A stretch of 64,000 nucleotides of DNA from Pascua guehoae (taxonomy: Eukaryota; Basidiomycota; Tremellomycetes; Trichosporonales; Trichosporonaceae): assembly GCA_001600415.1 (NCBI GenBank), contig BCJX01000002.1, positions 2,825,553 through 2,889,552 of the forward strand, written 5' to 3'. The translations under genes were made by a program, and so were the position numbers. Shown one piece after another: positions 34,922-46,700 of this stretch. Below the pieces are notes generated by a model. That model saw nothing but the letters and a program-made list of their open reading frames with translations. It was not told the origin of the DNA and made no database searches. Position 1 is the stretch's first letter; every line of letters begins with the position of its first letter.

Positions 34922-35994
34922 CCGCCGGGGTAGTCTGGGCAGTCTGGGCAGTCTCAAGTATTCTGGACGGGATCCGAGATCCATGACCCAACGAAAGAGC
35001 CCCAGCCGTCCCACAGTTCGAGACGTGGGGATGAGTTTGAGCGTGCAAGCCAGAAAGCCGCGACGCGGCGTTTGCAAGCCGAGAGCGCGTGCGGTGCCGA
35101 GCGCCAGCGCCGCCTGTTTGTGAGTTGTAGCTAGATGTCGGAGGAAGGTTCCGTGCACACCACTGTAGTTGTGGCAGATTGCCAGCATGTATTACCATTA
35201 CGAGTACTGGGAACGTGAGTCGTGTAGATGTGCGTTGGTGCGCGCGCGTCGTGGTCGCCATGGACATGTTGGCAGATGGCCCCCGAGGTGTTCCAAGTGG
35301 CCAAGTGGAGCACTCATGCGAGCATGGATGCTCTGGCGTGCCTTGGCGCTCTGCAGCACATAACCCATTTAGCGCCAGATCCACTCTCACCCACCTTCTC
35401 CCCACTGTCACTGTCACAGCCCTCTTGGCAGTGTTTCGAACACGGCAGACCCGTTTACCCCTTACACGCACCCATGTGGCATGTGGCCCACCCACGAGCA
35501 CGAGGCACACCCCCCTTGCCACATGCCCCGTCAACCTCCCCGATCCCGGACTTGCTCCAGAGTTCTATCCTTGCCTTCCAAGAGCGGACACACACCCCGC
35601 CCCCACAAAGCCCACCTCGAGTTCACACGTATCCACACGACGCATTCACACGGTGTATTCACCCCTCGCCAGTCGTTGGCTCGGCATGGCCCAAATTAGC
35701 TCGCGTGCCGGTGGTACCTGTCCCAACTGTCCCACATGGGCGGACCCACCCGTCCGCTCTGACGCGCCACTTGCCTGCCGCTTTGACTCTCACCACAGCA
35801 ACAACGGCGCACTGAACCAAGCAGGTGTGCATGTGGTGGTCACTGGCATCTGGTGGTTGGATATGGTTGCAGGCACGGTGGGACGGGAGGCACCTCGCTT
35901 GGACGAGCTCCGAGCGCCGGTCGTTGGTGCAGATGCAGAGGCCGAGGTGTCCGAGGGAGGGGGGTGGGGTCCCGTGGGACATGGGGTTGGGATG
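34922..35994. other. intergenic, no gene seen
   Basis: Tandem-orientation spacer. A long open frame runs from 35179 to 36357, but it has no protein-like features and ends in the trinucleotide repeat. Confidence 0.5.
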
Positions 35995-36001
35995 TATATA
36001 G
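35995..36001 (+). promoter_or_regulatory. TATA box upstream of the sugar transporter
   Basis: TATATAG in a G-rich context, about 510 bp before the transporter ATG. It would place transcription start near 36025-36040 and the repeat below in the 5' leader. Confidence 0.5.
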
Positions 36002-36108
36002 GTGGGGTCCCCTGCGGCGAACCTCGGATGCGTGCAACTAGTGTACAGTCTAGTGTAAGTCTTCAGTGTAGGGCGACTGTGGACAAAGAAGAACATCAAC
36101 GACGACGG

Positions 36109-36351
36109 AGAACAACAGCAACGACAGCAACAACAACAGTAACATCAACATCAGCAACAACATCAACATCAACATCAACATCAGCGACAGCTGCAGCATC
36201 AGCAGCAGCAGCAACAACAACAGCAACAACAATAACAACAGCAGCAGCAGCGGTAGCAACAACAACAACAGCAGCAGCAGCAGCAGCAGCAGAAGCAGCC
36301 CCAGCAACAACGGCAGCAACAACGGCAACAACATCGGCAACGACAACAATA
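36109..36351 (+). repeat. CAA/CAG/ACA trinucleotide repeat region
   Basis: About 240 bp built almost wholly of CAA, CAG, CAT and CGA-type triplets with no T-rich interruptions. All + frames are open through much of it. It is followed by CCAACTCG/CCAACTAG repeats (36360-36440). It probably lies in the transporter 5' leader. Confidence 0.8.
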
Positions 36352-36508
36352 GAGTAACCAGCCAACTCGCCAAACCAGCCTACTCGCCAACTCGCCAACT
36401 GGCAGCTCTCCAACTAGCCTAGCCAACTAGCAAACTATCCACCTAGGCAACAACAACATCACCACCCGTCCACCCGACGACACCGACACCCACCCCCTCC
36501 CGCCCACC

Positions 36509-39500
36509 ATGTCCGACTCGTCCATCAAGGCCGAAGACTACCAACACAACCACGCAAAGGCCGAGCACCTCCCCGATGTCGCAGGCCACGAGTCATTGGG
36601 CATCATGGGCCTGTTCAAGAGTCCCAAGATGTGAGCGAGCAGTGGCCTGACCACTGGCTTCGGGCTTGAGGACGGGTTGGACGTAATATTCCCATGTGCT
36701 ACACTGCACCGTACAGTACTTTGCTTTACTGTATTGTACTGTACTGTGTACTGCACACCCAAGCTAACAAGCAGCCTCGGGATCACGCTCCTGGCCACCC
36801 TCGGGGGGTTCCTCTTTGGCTATGTGGGTCTTCTCAACTGTGGGGGTACAGTCTGCCGACTAGTGGACATGGGACGGACAAGTGGCACCCAGACAGGACA
36901 AAGTCTAGTACCTCGTCTCCAGCCTGTGAAGGGTCACTCTGCCGAGTCAAGTAGTGGGCATGGGACGCACAGGTCGCAGGCAGGACAGACAGAAGATACG
37001 TCAGGGCTCACGCGGCAGGACCAAGGTGTGGTCGGAAACGTCCTTGCGCTGCAGCGCTTTGGGGCAGAGTTTCCGCGTGTCTACACCGACGCCAATATCA
37101 AGGTACGCCCTGGCTAGGTTCACACTGCCCGACTGCACATACTGTGTGACTGTGTTACTGTGTTGCTGCAAGTGTAAAAACGACACTGCTGCTCCGAGTG
37201 TAACAGTACACGCTCTCCGCCGCGTTCTCAGCGACATGTCCTTGAAGCGAAGCGAATCCGCCGAGACGCCCTCTCGACGGTTAGGATACCGTTTGGGTAC
37301 ATGGATAGCGCTCGTGGTGCTATTTCACCCAAGTCCCAACGCGACGACTCACACCAGGGATGGTTTGTATCCACGCTCCTCCTGGGCGCGTGGCTGGGCT
37401 CGCTCATCTCGGGCCCCATCTGCGACCGCCTCGGACGCAAGCGCACCATCATGTACCAGGTCGTCTTGTTCCTCGTCGGCTCGGCGCTCCAGACCGGCGC
37501 GCGTTCAGAGGGTGCGTCCGACTTGCTGTTTTAGTTTTGACGATAGGGTGGGGGGACTGACACGCAGCATACCTCTTTGGGGGGCGGTTTGTGGCGGGGC
37601 TCTCGGTCGGGTCGCTCACGCATATTGTGCCCATGTACATTGCCGAGGTGCGTGCCCGTGCCCATAGACGTGCCCATAGACGTGCCCATAGACGTGCCCG
37701 TAGATGTGCCCGTTGATGTGCTCGTGGGCACTGTCGGGTGTGATTGTGCTGATGGCGCAGCTGTCCCCGCCCAACCTTCGTGGATCGCTCGTTGCGCTCC
37801 AGCAGCTGTCGATTACTTTGGGTGTGAGTTGAGACGGTGCCGTGGCACTTTATGGTTGGACACCTTGTTGACAGGCAGATTCTTTTTAGCTGTTAGTCGA
37901 GGTTCTGAGGGTCGTAGAATTCCCTCTGGGGCGATCGTGTATACGCGTTGCGCCGCCTGATCCTGCTCGCCTACGCACCCATAGCACCTCTCCTTGAACA
38001 TTCCCCTTTCCATCCCCAGCCGCCCCCCTCCCCCTTCCCCTCCNNNNNNNNNNNNNNNNNNNNNNNNNNNNNNNNNNNNNNNNNNNNNNNNNNNNNNNNN
38101 NNNNNNNNNNNNNNNNNNNNNNNNTCCCCCGGCCCCACACTAACCCCAGACTGGATCGCATACGGAACCTCCTACATCGGCGGCGTCCGCTGCTCCGACC
38201 TCCCCTACACGGGCCCCATCGCCAACGGCGCCCCCACATTCAACCCGTACACCGACGTGCTTGCGGGCGGCTGCACGGGGCAGACGACGGCGGCCTGGCG
38301 CGTCCCCGTGGGAATCCAGATTCTCCCCGCCCTCATCCTCGGCGGGGGCATGTTCTTCATGCCCTACTCGCCCCGCTGGCTCGTCGAGGTGGGGCACGAC
38401 GACGAGGCACGCAGCACCCTCGCGTGGCTCCGGTCCCAACCTGGGGATTCGCCCCAGGTCGCACGCGAACTCGTCGAGATTAAAGCGGAGATTCTTACCA
38501 TTCGCGAGATTCGCATCGCGCACAATCATGGACACGCACGGGGTAAGATTGCGAGCGCGCTCCAGCCGTACAAGGAGCTCGTGTCGAGTCGGGCCAATTT
38601 CCACCGGCTATTTATTGGGTGTGTCACCATGTTTTATCAGCAGTTTATCGGGTGTAATGCCATCATCTAGTGAGTTTGAGTTGGGGGGAGTTTCGAGCCG
38701 CGAGGTGTGGACTGACGACGCAGCTAGGCGCCGACGAGTGAGTGAAATTTCACAATGTGTGGCTCTTCAACCTCGACAAGGGTACTGGTCCTACGCATTT
38801 GTGGCGGCTGGCAGACTCTTCTATTCTGCAACCTGGTGTGGCATCCCGGTGTGGCACATATTGCCACACCCCGTCTGGCCCCCTATATGACCTCCCTGAC
38901 CGCCGTTGCTTCTGCCCTCTCTCCCTCACCCTCCCTCCACAAGGTGACCCTACTCACCCACAGTCTTTGCCCAACTCGGCCTCGACCCCAACACGACGTC
39001 GCTCCTCGCGACGGGCGTGTACGGCATCACCAACACGGTGTTTACCCTCCCGGCCGTCTTCTTCCTCGACAAGGTCGGGCGGCGGCCGCTGCTCATGGCC
39101 GGCGCGACGGGGTGCTTCATCTCGCTCGTCATGGTCGGCTCGCTCATTGCCGCGTTTGGGCACGACTGGCCCAGCCATGCGACTGCCGGGAGGGTCGCTA
39201 TTGGTGCGTGCTGAGTCCTTCGGATAGGAACACTGGGGTAATAGCCCGTCCCCGCGCCCCACTTGCCCACCAGCTCTTCCTCCCCCCCCCCCCCCCGCGC
39301 CACAAGTCCAACTCGACTCCTACAACTCCTCCACGCACAACTCCAAATCCCACAAACTAACCCCCAGCATTCGTCTACATCTACGACGTAAACTTTTCCT
39401 ACTCGTGGGCGCCCATCGGGTGGGTCCTCCCGAGCGAAATCTTCAACCTCGCCACCCGCTCCACCGCCGTGTCCATCACGACCTCGACGACGTGGATGTC

Positions 39501-39759
39501 CAACTTCATCATTGGCGTCGTGTCGCCGCTCATGCTCGAAAAGATTCCCAACGGCGGGACATACTTTTTCTTTGCGGGCTTTGCCGTCCTCGGCTTTCTC
39601 ACCACCTACTTCTGCCTCCCTGAGACGCGCCTCCGGTCCCTCGAGGAAATGGACGCGCTGTTTGGCCAAAAGACGTCGAGCGAGGATCGGGAAATTGCCC
39701 GACGCGTGTATGCTGAGGTCGAGCAGGCCGAGATGCACAAGGCGGGGCACGGGGTGTAG
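36509..39759 (+). CDS. MFS sugar transporter with one in-frame TAG
   Basis: Exons 36509-36630, 36775-36823, 37019-37102, 37358-37511, 37568-37647, 37761-37823, 37879-37891, 38150-38669, 38724-38737, 38964-39203, 39368-39759. Read in phase they give about 576 residues of a 12-helix sugar porter: TLGGFLFGYDQGVVGNVLAL, GPICDRLGRKRTIMYQ, YSPRWLVEVGHDDEA, FYQQFIGCNAIIY, DKVGRRPLLMAG, WVLPSEIFNLATRS and PETRLRSLEEMD. These import hexoses or related sugars across the plasma membrane. In the 14-nt exon 9 the second Tyr of the conserved YYAPTIF motif reads TAG (38725-38727). Everything downstream is intact, so this is a sequencing error, a recent null allele, or a misread exon. Several introns are unusually long and repeat-filled, and one contains an 81-N gap. 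Confidence 0.85.
37651..37735. repeat. 12-bp minisatellite in transporter intron 5
   Basis: About seven copies of GTGCCCATAGAC, the later ones diverging, between the GTGCGT donor and the branch site. Confidence 0.85.
38044..38124. other. assembly gap (81 N) in a transporter intron
   Basis: The gap is flanked by CCCCCTCCCCC-type sequence and lies in the intron between the 13-nt exon 7 and exon 8; the intron length is therefore unknown. Confidence 0.95.
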
Positions 39760-40609
39760 CGTGTGGTGTTTCCTCGAGAAGAAAAAGAAAACAAATGACG
39801 GGAAATAATCGTAACATTGTGTAGGATATTTGCGATGCTGTACCGTAGTGAAACCCGAGCGAATGAATCAGTGTCTGCCGACGGTGACTGCTGGTAAATA
39901 CAGCGCGTGGTCAAGTATACCCAAAGCGCAACGTTGGACCTTTAGCATGGAGCTGAGCATAGGATTTTGCCAACATTGTTTAATCCGTGGACGCGCCAAT
40001 ACTCTCGTCATACACCACAAGGACAAGCCCTCCTCTCGCCCAGATTTGACCCCAATGTTGTCAGCTGGGGTGCTGTCTGACCATGAATGACTCTTTCAGC
40101 GGACCAACAAGGCCAGGAAGTGCTGCACATCATTCACCTTTGCCAAAATGATAGTGAACGTTGCAAAGAAAAGGGCGTGGCAAAATCCACATTTCCTCAA
40201 GCTAGTGTTCTCCCGACTCGCAAACAATCCTGGGCTCATAAGCGGACCATGTCCAACTGAGGTAAAGAAATTACCAGCTAGCATCATTCATATCTTGCCA
40301 CATTGTTCCCGCATCTATCTATTATATAAAGTGAAGATGCTCGAGATAAACCATGTCTAAGCTGCATGGTGTCCACATGGGCAGCTGCTTGGCGGAGGGA
40401 AGGAGATCGAAGGATTGTGCGTGTGTGTTTGTGGTGCGGGAGGCGTGGGGTGGAGTGTGGGAGGAGACCTGAGAAGAGAGGGTGGGTGTTTACATGAGTG
40501 AATTTCTCTTCTAGCACTGTGCAAATTCTTATGCACGGATCGGTTTCATTTTTTCCAAACTACAATACAGCGCGCCCCCATTCATACACTTCCTGGCCAA
40601 ACATGTCAC
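39760..40609. other. convergent intergenic region
   Basis: An AT-richer 850 bp between two converging genes. No coding or RNA signal seen. Confidence 0.5.
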
Positions 40610-41866
40610 TCACACAGTGACCGCCTGCACCCCCGCCCCGAAGCGCCCCACACCTGCCGCGCACGTCGGCCCACTGACCTGAATGACAAGCGTCGGCGCG
40701 ATCCGATTCTCAATAAGAAACGCAGCGTTGATCCTGGGAGAGTGGCATTAGCACGCTGACATTCTCTCCTCGCCAAGAGGCGCGACGCACATGTCCGACT
40801 CGTCGGCGCGCCTCCTCGCGGCCTGCAGACTGCTCTCGACGCCCTCGGCACAGTGGCGCTGTACGATCCGCGCGCGCGCGACGTGGAGCGGCGTCTCGAC
40901 CCAGATCTTTTCGTCGTACCGCTCCGCAGCCGTGGACCAGGGGAGGACGTCGAGGAGGACGTGGAGGCCCTCGATTATGCTGGGTGTTAGATGTACTTAA
41001 CGCGGCGTGCCTGCACCACTGCCCGCATCATCCATGGGCACCAGCTCAGAGGGCGCCAAAGGGAACGAGAAATGGCGCAGGGTGGGACTGGCGGACTGTT
41101 GCAACGTCTGCATGTCTACAGCACCTCAACATCTGCATGCCTCGGCATCCCTGCACCTTTCCTCGTTCCCTTTTGATACCCTCTGGACTTGGTATCGCAG
41201 CCGACCTTGCATGTTCCCCTCACCGACGCACATGATACGATGGTGTGCGTGAATGACCCCGCCGCCCACCACCGGGTCCTTGTCCGCATGCGAGAATGTG
41301 GGGAACGGGATATCCCCGCCCCTATCGAGGGAGTCGATGAAGGCGGAATAACCCGCGGCGTTGAAGGTAAAGTGTGCGCCGCGGCGGGCGAACATGTGGT
41401 CGGGGTTCTGGGTCGTCAGACCTGGCCTTCCGTTGTCCTCGATTATCCCCTGTTGTCCTCGGATGTCTCCCATGTTGTCGGTTATCCCCCGGGTCCAAAC
41501 CCAACTGCCCGTCGCTATACTCTACTCGCTAGTGAACAACACAAACCTCCATGGACCGCATTTCGGCCTGCGAATAATGCCACCCGTCGACGCCGATACA
41601 CGCCGCCATGTCGGCCCCCCCGTCTGCGCAGGCCATGCGGCTGATCGTGTCGACGAGGGGATAGGCGACGGTCGACTTGCCCGAGCCCGGGATCCCGCAG
41701 ACGGCTGCATGTCAGACGAGTTTGGGGTGGGGACGGACCGACCACGAGTCTGCGGGGACGCCTGGGGGTCAGCTGGAAGGGTAGACAAGGGGGACGCGGG
41801 GACGTACTGGTGCGTCCGGTCAATGATGTGCCGCGCGAGGGTGTCTATCTGCTCGTTCTGGGACAT
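40610..41866 (-). CDS. YFH7-like P-loop kinase (PRK/uridine kinase fold)
   Basis: Exons 41866-41808, 41761-41739, 41704-41547, 41449-41232, 40979-40791, 40733-40610; 256 residues. Walker A is AVCGIPGSGKSTVAYPLVD. Further family features: CIGVDGWHYSQAEMRSM, FARRGAHFTFNAAGYSAFID, IPFPTFSHADKDPVVG, HHRIIIIEGLHVLLD, and WVETPLHVARARIVQRH. This is the phosphoribulokinase/uridine kinase-like group that includes yeast Yfh7, an ATPase of unknown substrate. Exon 2 is only 23 nt. The acceptor of exon 4 is ambiguous: a 12-nt alternative downstream keeps the frame. An in-frame ATG 21 codons upstream (41929) could be the start. The last residues (VSGPTCAAGVGRFGAG) may lie past a further splice. Confidence 0.82.
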
Positions 41867-43722
41867 TGCTGGAGTTGCTGTCAGAGTCGTTGCGTTCCGA
41901 GGTGAGACCTTGTTTGCTGCCGAGGACATTCTGTGCGTTCAACGGAGTTCTGATTGTTCTGGTTTGTGCCCGTCGCGTTCTTGACATCTGCGCTCGCGTT
42001 CTCCACCCCCTCGTTCTTTAGTTCTCATTGTTCCTCAGTAGGTTCGAGACGGTGTCGATGCGATACGCCACCAGACGCATCAGCATCAATGCGGGGCCAC
42101 CGTCCGCTCTTGTTGACAACTGGGGCCGTTGGGGTAGGCACATGGAGGCACTTGAGTGAACACACGAGCGGGGCGGACTTGCGGGTCCGCTCTTGTCTGG
42201 GCTGCATTGGGGTTCCAACATGGTAACAGTGTGTTGTGGGCATCCGCAACCGTAACCGACCACGCGAGCTGGAGATGCTGCTCCTCTGTCTGTTAAATGT
42301 AGTTGGCACCAGAGTCGGTTGTCGCTGCTCGTCAACCACAACAGGATCGGCAATGGTCAGAAGGCACCAGAGACTTGTTGACGATCCAAGGTGGTGTGGG
42401 TTGGTGTACGTGGTGTGGTGGATTGGAGACAGTGACGTCATGCCCTTTGATCCGGGACGGGGGGTTAATCGCTGACGTCAGTGTTTTTTCGTCTCCAAGC
42501 CAAGATCCCACCCAATCCATTCCACCAAACCAAACACGCCGGGCTCTGCAGCTAGAGAAGCAAGCAGCCAGGAACCACAAGCTAGCCTCACGCACCTCAC
42601 GATTGCTCTTCTTTGTGACGACATCAAGTACTGCAGTAGTGTGAGCGACAATAAGGTGCGAGCATCCTACTCGTGTGCAGAATATGCAGTCACACATTCT
42701 GCACACGATGTGACACTTTGAAACGGACCGCGGGTGGCTGGCACGCCCGCGGCCTGGACAAATGAGCAATGGTCAACTACTGTAGTACTGGGGGGAGGGC
42801 GACTCGGGTACCGGCCAGCGTCAGCGTCACTAGCGCACGGCGAGCGAGGCATGACGCCTACCTGTCCCACGCGTTCAGAATATTACCTGGGTCGACTGGG
42901 CGTGGGCCGTAGCGCGAGAATGACCCAACTAGAGAGGTAGAGTCTAACAAACACGCGTCGTAGTGCCCAATGTACACATACAGGGATCCCATTGCCACTC
43001 TTCTGGCATGCATGTTTGCTTGCTACCCCGAGTCATTGTCTGTGTCTCGCTTCTGTTCACTCTGCAGCAAGCACAAGCAATCCCAACACGCTCGACACAC
43101 ACCCAGCCCACGTCCCTCTTGTCTTGGCCGACACCTGGCCACCTGGCCGCACTTGCAACCGCCTTGTGTTGCCTCCACTTTGGGCCCCCTCGCCCTGGCG
43201 CTGTTCCTGTGACTCTGACTCTTGACCTGCACGTTGGAGTAGTACAGTAGAGTTGTGATCGACCGAGAGCTGGGCCCAAAACCCACCCTTCCCCTTCCCC
43301 TTCCTTACGGGATCATTCATGGATCGACGTCATTCCCCATTCGCCTTTTGATCGACCGACTCTTTGCACCCATTCCATTTCCTACATCAACCAACTCGTC
43401 TGGTAGAGTGGTGCTTGGCAACAACTCCAACGGCCGCTGAAACATACACCACCGTCACTACAATCCTCTTCCAACCTGTCGACTTTTTTCGTCCCCTTCT
43501 GCTGTCGACTACCAAACCACTGTCTGTCGTCGACGTCAACAGCCATTCGACGCGTGAGTGGGTGGCGGCTCCTCGGCGTATTGACGCATTGCTGACCAAT
43601 GTACAGCTGTCAACATCTTGTGTCGTGTCGCAAACGTCCATCACTCTATCGTACCCCTCCATCTCCACTACTTGTCGACATAGGATCCACCGCAGCACAA
43701 GCTCGGACTCGCCGTCCCCGCA
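41867..43722. other. divergent intergenic region, no gene seen
   Basis: 1.85 kb between the kinase genes. The last 400 bp are CT-rich and probably include the histidine kinase leader. No ORF has coding character. Confidence 0.5.
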
Positions 43723-46700
43723 ATGAGCACCGCGCCGGGCGTCGCGGACGAGCTCCCAGGCGTCCCCACAGCCTACCTTCAGGTACGTCCATGGCCTTTT
43801 TTCGAAGCTTGGAGCTGGGGTGGAGCCACCACCTCGATTGCAACCTTGGTGACAATCGCCCGTGTGGCGCATGCCAGCCACTCATTTAATTGATCCGAGG
43901 GCCGAGAGTTGTTTCACCATGATGATTATTTCCACAAGGCCTGTGCATCATCGGCCAAATGTTCAGTGCTCACACTTTTCCAGGCGTACCCATACCCCGC
44001 ATTTGTGCTCCGTGTGCGTCCAATCCCTACCACCCAGACCACTCCCATTGGCCATCATCAACCCCGCGCTTCGACGTGGCCCTTATCCTCGGATCCGGCG
44101 GGGCCCTCACGACCCCCATTGCTCTCGCGCGATACCGACACGACTGTGCGGGGCAACGGGTCCAAGGACGATGAAGAAGAGGGGGGTTCTACACCAACAT
44201 CCGGCCACTCGACACCTTTACGACAACGCAAGTCGAGGGATCAACATGAGGGATCACCTTGGGTTGGGAGCTCGAATGGAAGCGCAGACGGTGCGACTGG
44301 GAGCAGGAGAGGAAGTCGAGGTCGCAAGGGGAGCTTGCTGAGCGACATTGGCGAAATGCAGCCGGCGTTTGCCCCAAGTGGGGATGGCCTCGAGTCAACC
44401 GCGTCCAACGAGCCCCGCGAGTCAAACGAGTCGAGCGAGTCAAACGAGTCAAAAGGCAACAGCTTGGGCATCTCCACGACCAACTTTACGCTGGTATCCA
44501 CCACGCCCACGAGTACTGGCATTGTCTGGTCCAATGACCAGTGGACGCGCGTGAGCGAGGGTCGAGCTCTTCAGGACGCCACGGAACCGCACGCCTTTGA
44601 CGCGTTCCTCGAGTGGGTGGAGAGGATCTCGCCCTACCCCGTGGCAGTGACCACGTTTACACTCAAACTGCACAAGGTCCACCGTACCGTGGATGTGGTG
44701 GGAACACGTCTCGAGGTTCCAGAAGGACAGAGCTACGCGTACGTGGTCGTCACAGCTACCAATGTGCAACAGTCGGTGGAAGACGACTACGAGCCGTACG
44801 CCTCGTCAACATCAAGCCGATGGATCGGCGGGCGTTCGCGCCACTCGAGTTTCCGCGCAGCGAGGCCCGCTACACCCGTCGTGCACGGCGAGCCGGCAAT
44901 CCCTGTGGCGCTCGTCTTCTCCTCTGTAGCTGAGCAGCTCGAGAACGAGGACGAGCTGCCTCACCTGTCCACCGATGCGCAGTGCAATGTCCTCCTCGAG
45001 GAGCACGACTGGGCGAGTACCGGTGCAGGGCCGCGATCGACCTGGTCGCCCGAAATCAACTCGATGATTTCCATGATCATGATGTCGTCCAGCCAGGATA
45101 TGGTATGGGTTGGCCCCGACTTGAACTGTGTCTAGTACGTGTTTGGCTTCCACCCCCCCAAACTAACTAACTTTGGCTAACATTGTAGCAACCAAGCTTG
45201 TGTCAAGATGGTTGACCATCCTCGCTCGTTTGGCAAACCCATAAGCGAGGTCTGGCAGCCTTTCTGGAACGAGCTGTTGCCCTATGCCGAGCGCGCCATG
45301 AGCGGCGAACCCGTAACCCGCAAAAACGACCGTGTGCTCTTCCACCAGGCAGGATCGCAACGCATCATTGAAAGGTACCACTCGTGGTCGTTTCTGCCCA
45401 TCTTTGATCCCAACAAGGAGGTTGTGGGCATCTACAATACAATGTACGACAAGACGGAGCAGGTGCTCATGCAACGACGGCTCCACACTACACGCGAGCT
45501 TGTCGAGCAGCTCTCGTTTGCGCGATCACAACGCGAATTCTATGATACCGTCGCCACCGTCTTGGCGAGGAATGCGGTCGATGCCCCGTTTGTCATTTGT
45601 TACAGTGTCAAGGAAAAGTCAAAGCATTCCAAGGCACGCAAGGGCGTGTCGCTCGAGCTCCACCTCGAGTCGTCTGCTGGCGTGCCCCACGACCATCCAT
45701 GCGCTCCCGCCAAACTCACGTATGCCATCGACAAGCAAGCATCTTCTGCCGATTCGGGTTCTCGGGCCCCGACGCGCTCGCACAGCGCCTCGCCGCCTGC
45801 ATCTGTGTCGTCTATGAAAATGCGCCGCAATATCAGCGGACACTCTTCATCCATGGACTCGATCCAGTCGTCCACTGGCAGTGAATGGTCATCGACATCG
45901 GCGTCGACGGACGATTCATGGTGGCCGATCGGGCGTGCACTTGCGACACGCCATTGCGTCGTCGTCGAAGACTGCTCTGATATCATCAAGGACTTGCCTG
46001 TCCGCTACTGGACGGCCCTTCCCGACAAGGCGATCGTGATCCCACTTTGCAGCGAACCGGCAAGCCACCCACCTGCAGGTGTCCTCATCCTCGGCCTCAA
46101 CCTTTTCAGGCCACTTGACAACGACTATGAGGACTGGATCCAGCAGATCCGCGGACACCTCGTCTCGGCCCTATCATCCGTTATCGCCCTCGAGGAAGAC
46201 ATTCGCATGAGTGTCGACAAGGAGAAGCTTGAGCGGGCCAAGACGGCGTGGTTCCGCGGTGCCGCACAAGAACTTGGGTCGCCACTGACACTGATTTCCG
46301 GCCCGCTTGAAAACCTTGCGCAGACACGGCTGGCTCCTGAGCAGAGGGCCAGTCTGGTGTTTGCACAGCGCAACGTTCATCGCCTGGAGCGGCTTGTCAC
46401 TTCATTGGTCAACTTTTCCCGCCTCGAGTCTGGCAAAATGACGGCGCGCTTTGTGCTCACCGACCTAGGCCAGTTTATCAGTGACCTCGCAGTCGTGTTC
46501 CAGCCGGCGGTCGAGCGTTTGGGTATTCGCTTCACAGTTGAGATTCAGCCGCGCACAGAACCCGTGTGTTTCGACCCCTTGCTCCTCGAGATGGTCGTCT
46601 CCAACCTCATTACCGCGGCGCTGAAATACACCCCAAAGGGCAGGTCAGTGATCCTGCGGATCGCGTATGACAAGTGTGCTATTGTCTCGGTCAGCGACTC

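Noticed and set aside
35179..36357. 392-codon open frame running into the triplet repeat
   Set aside because: No protein-like features; the last 80 codons are repeat-encoded Thr/Ala. A TATA box lies inside it, so it is upstream sequence of the transporter.
36096..36413. Poly-Leu/poly-Ala/poly-Cys ORFs on the minus strand
   Set aside because: Antisense of the triplet repeat; no conserved sequence.
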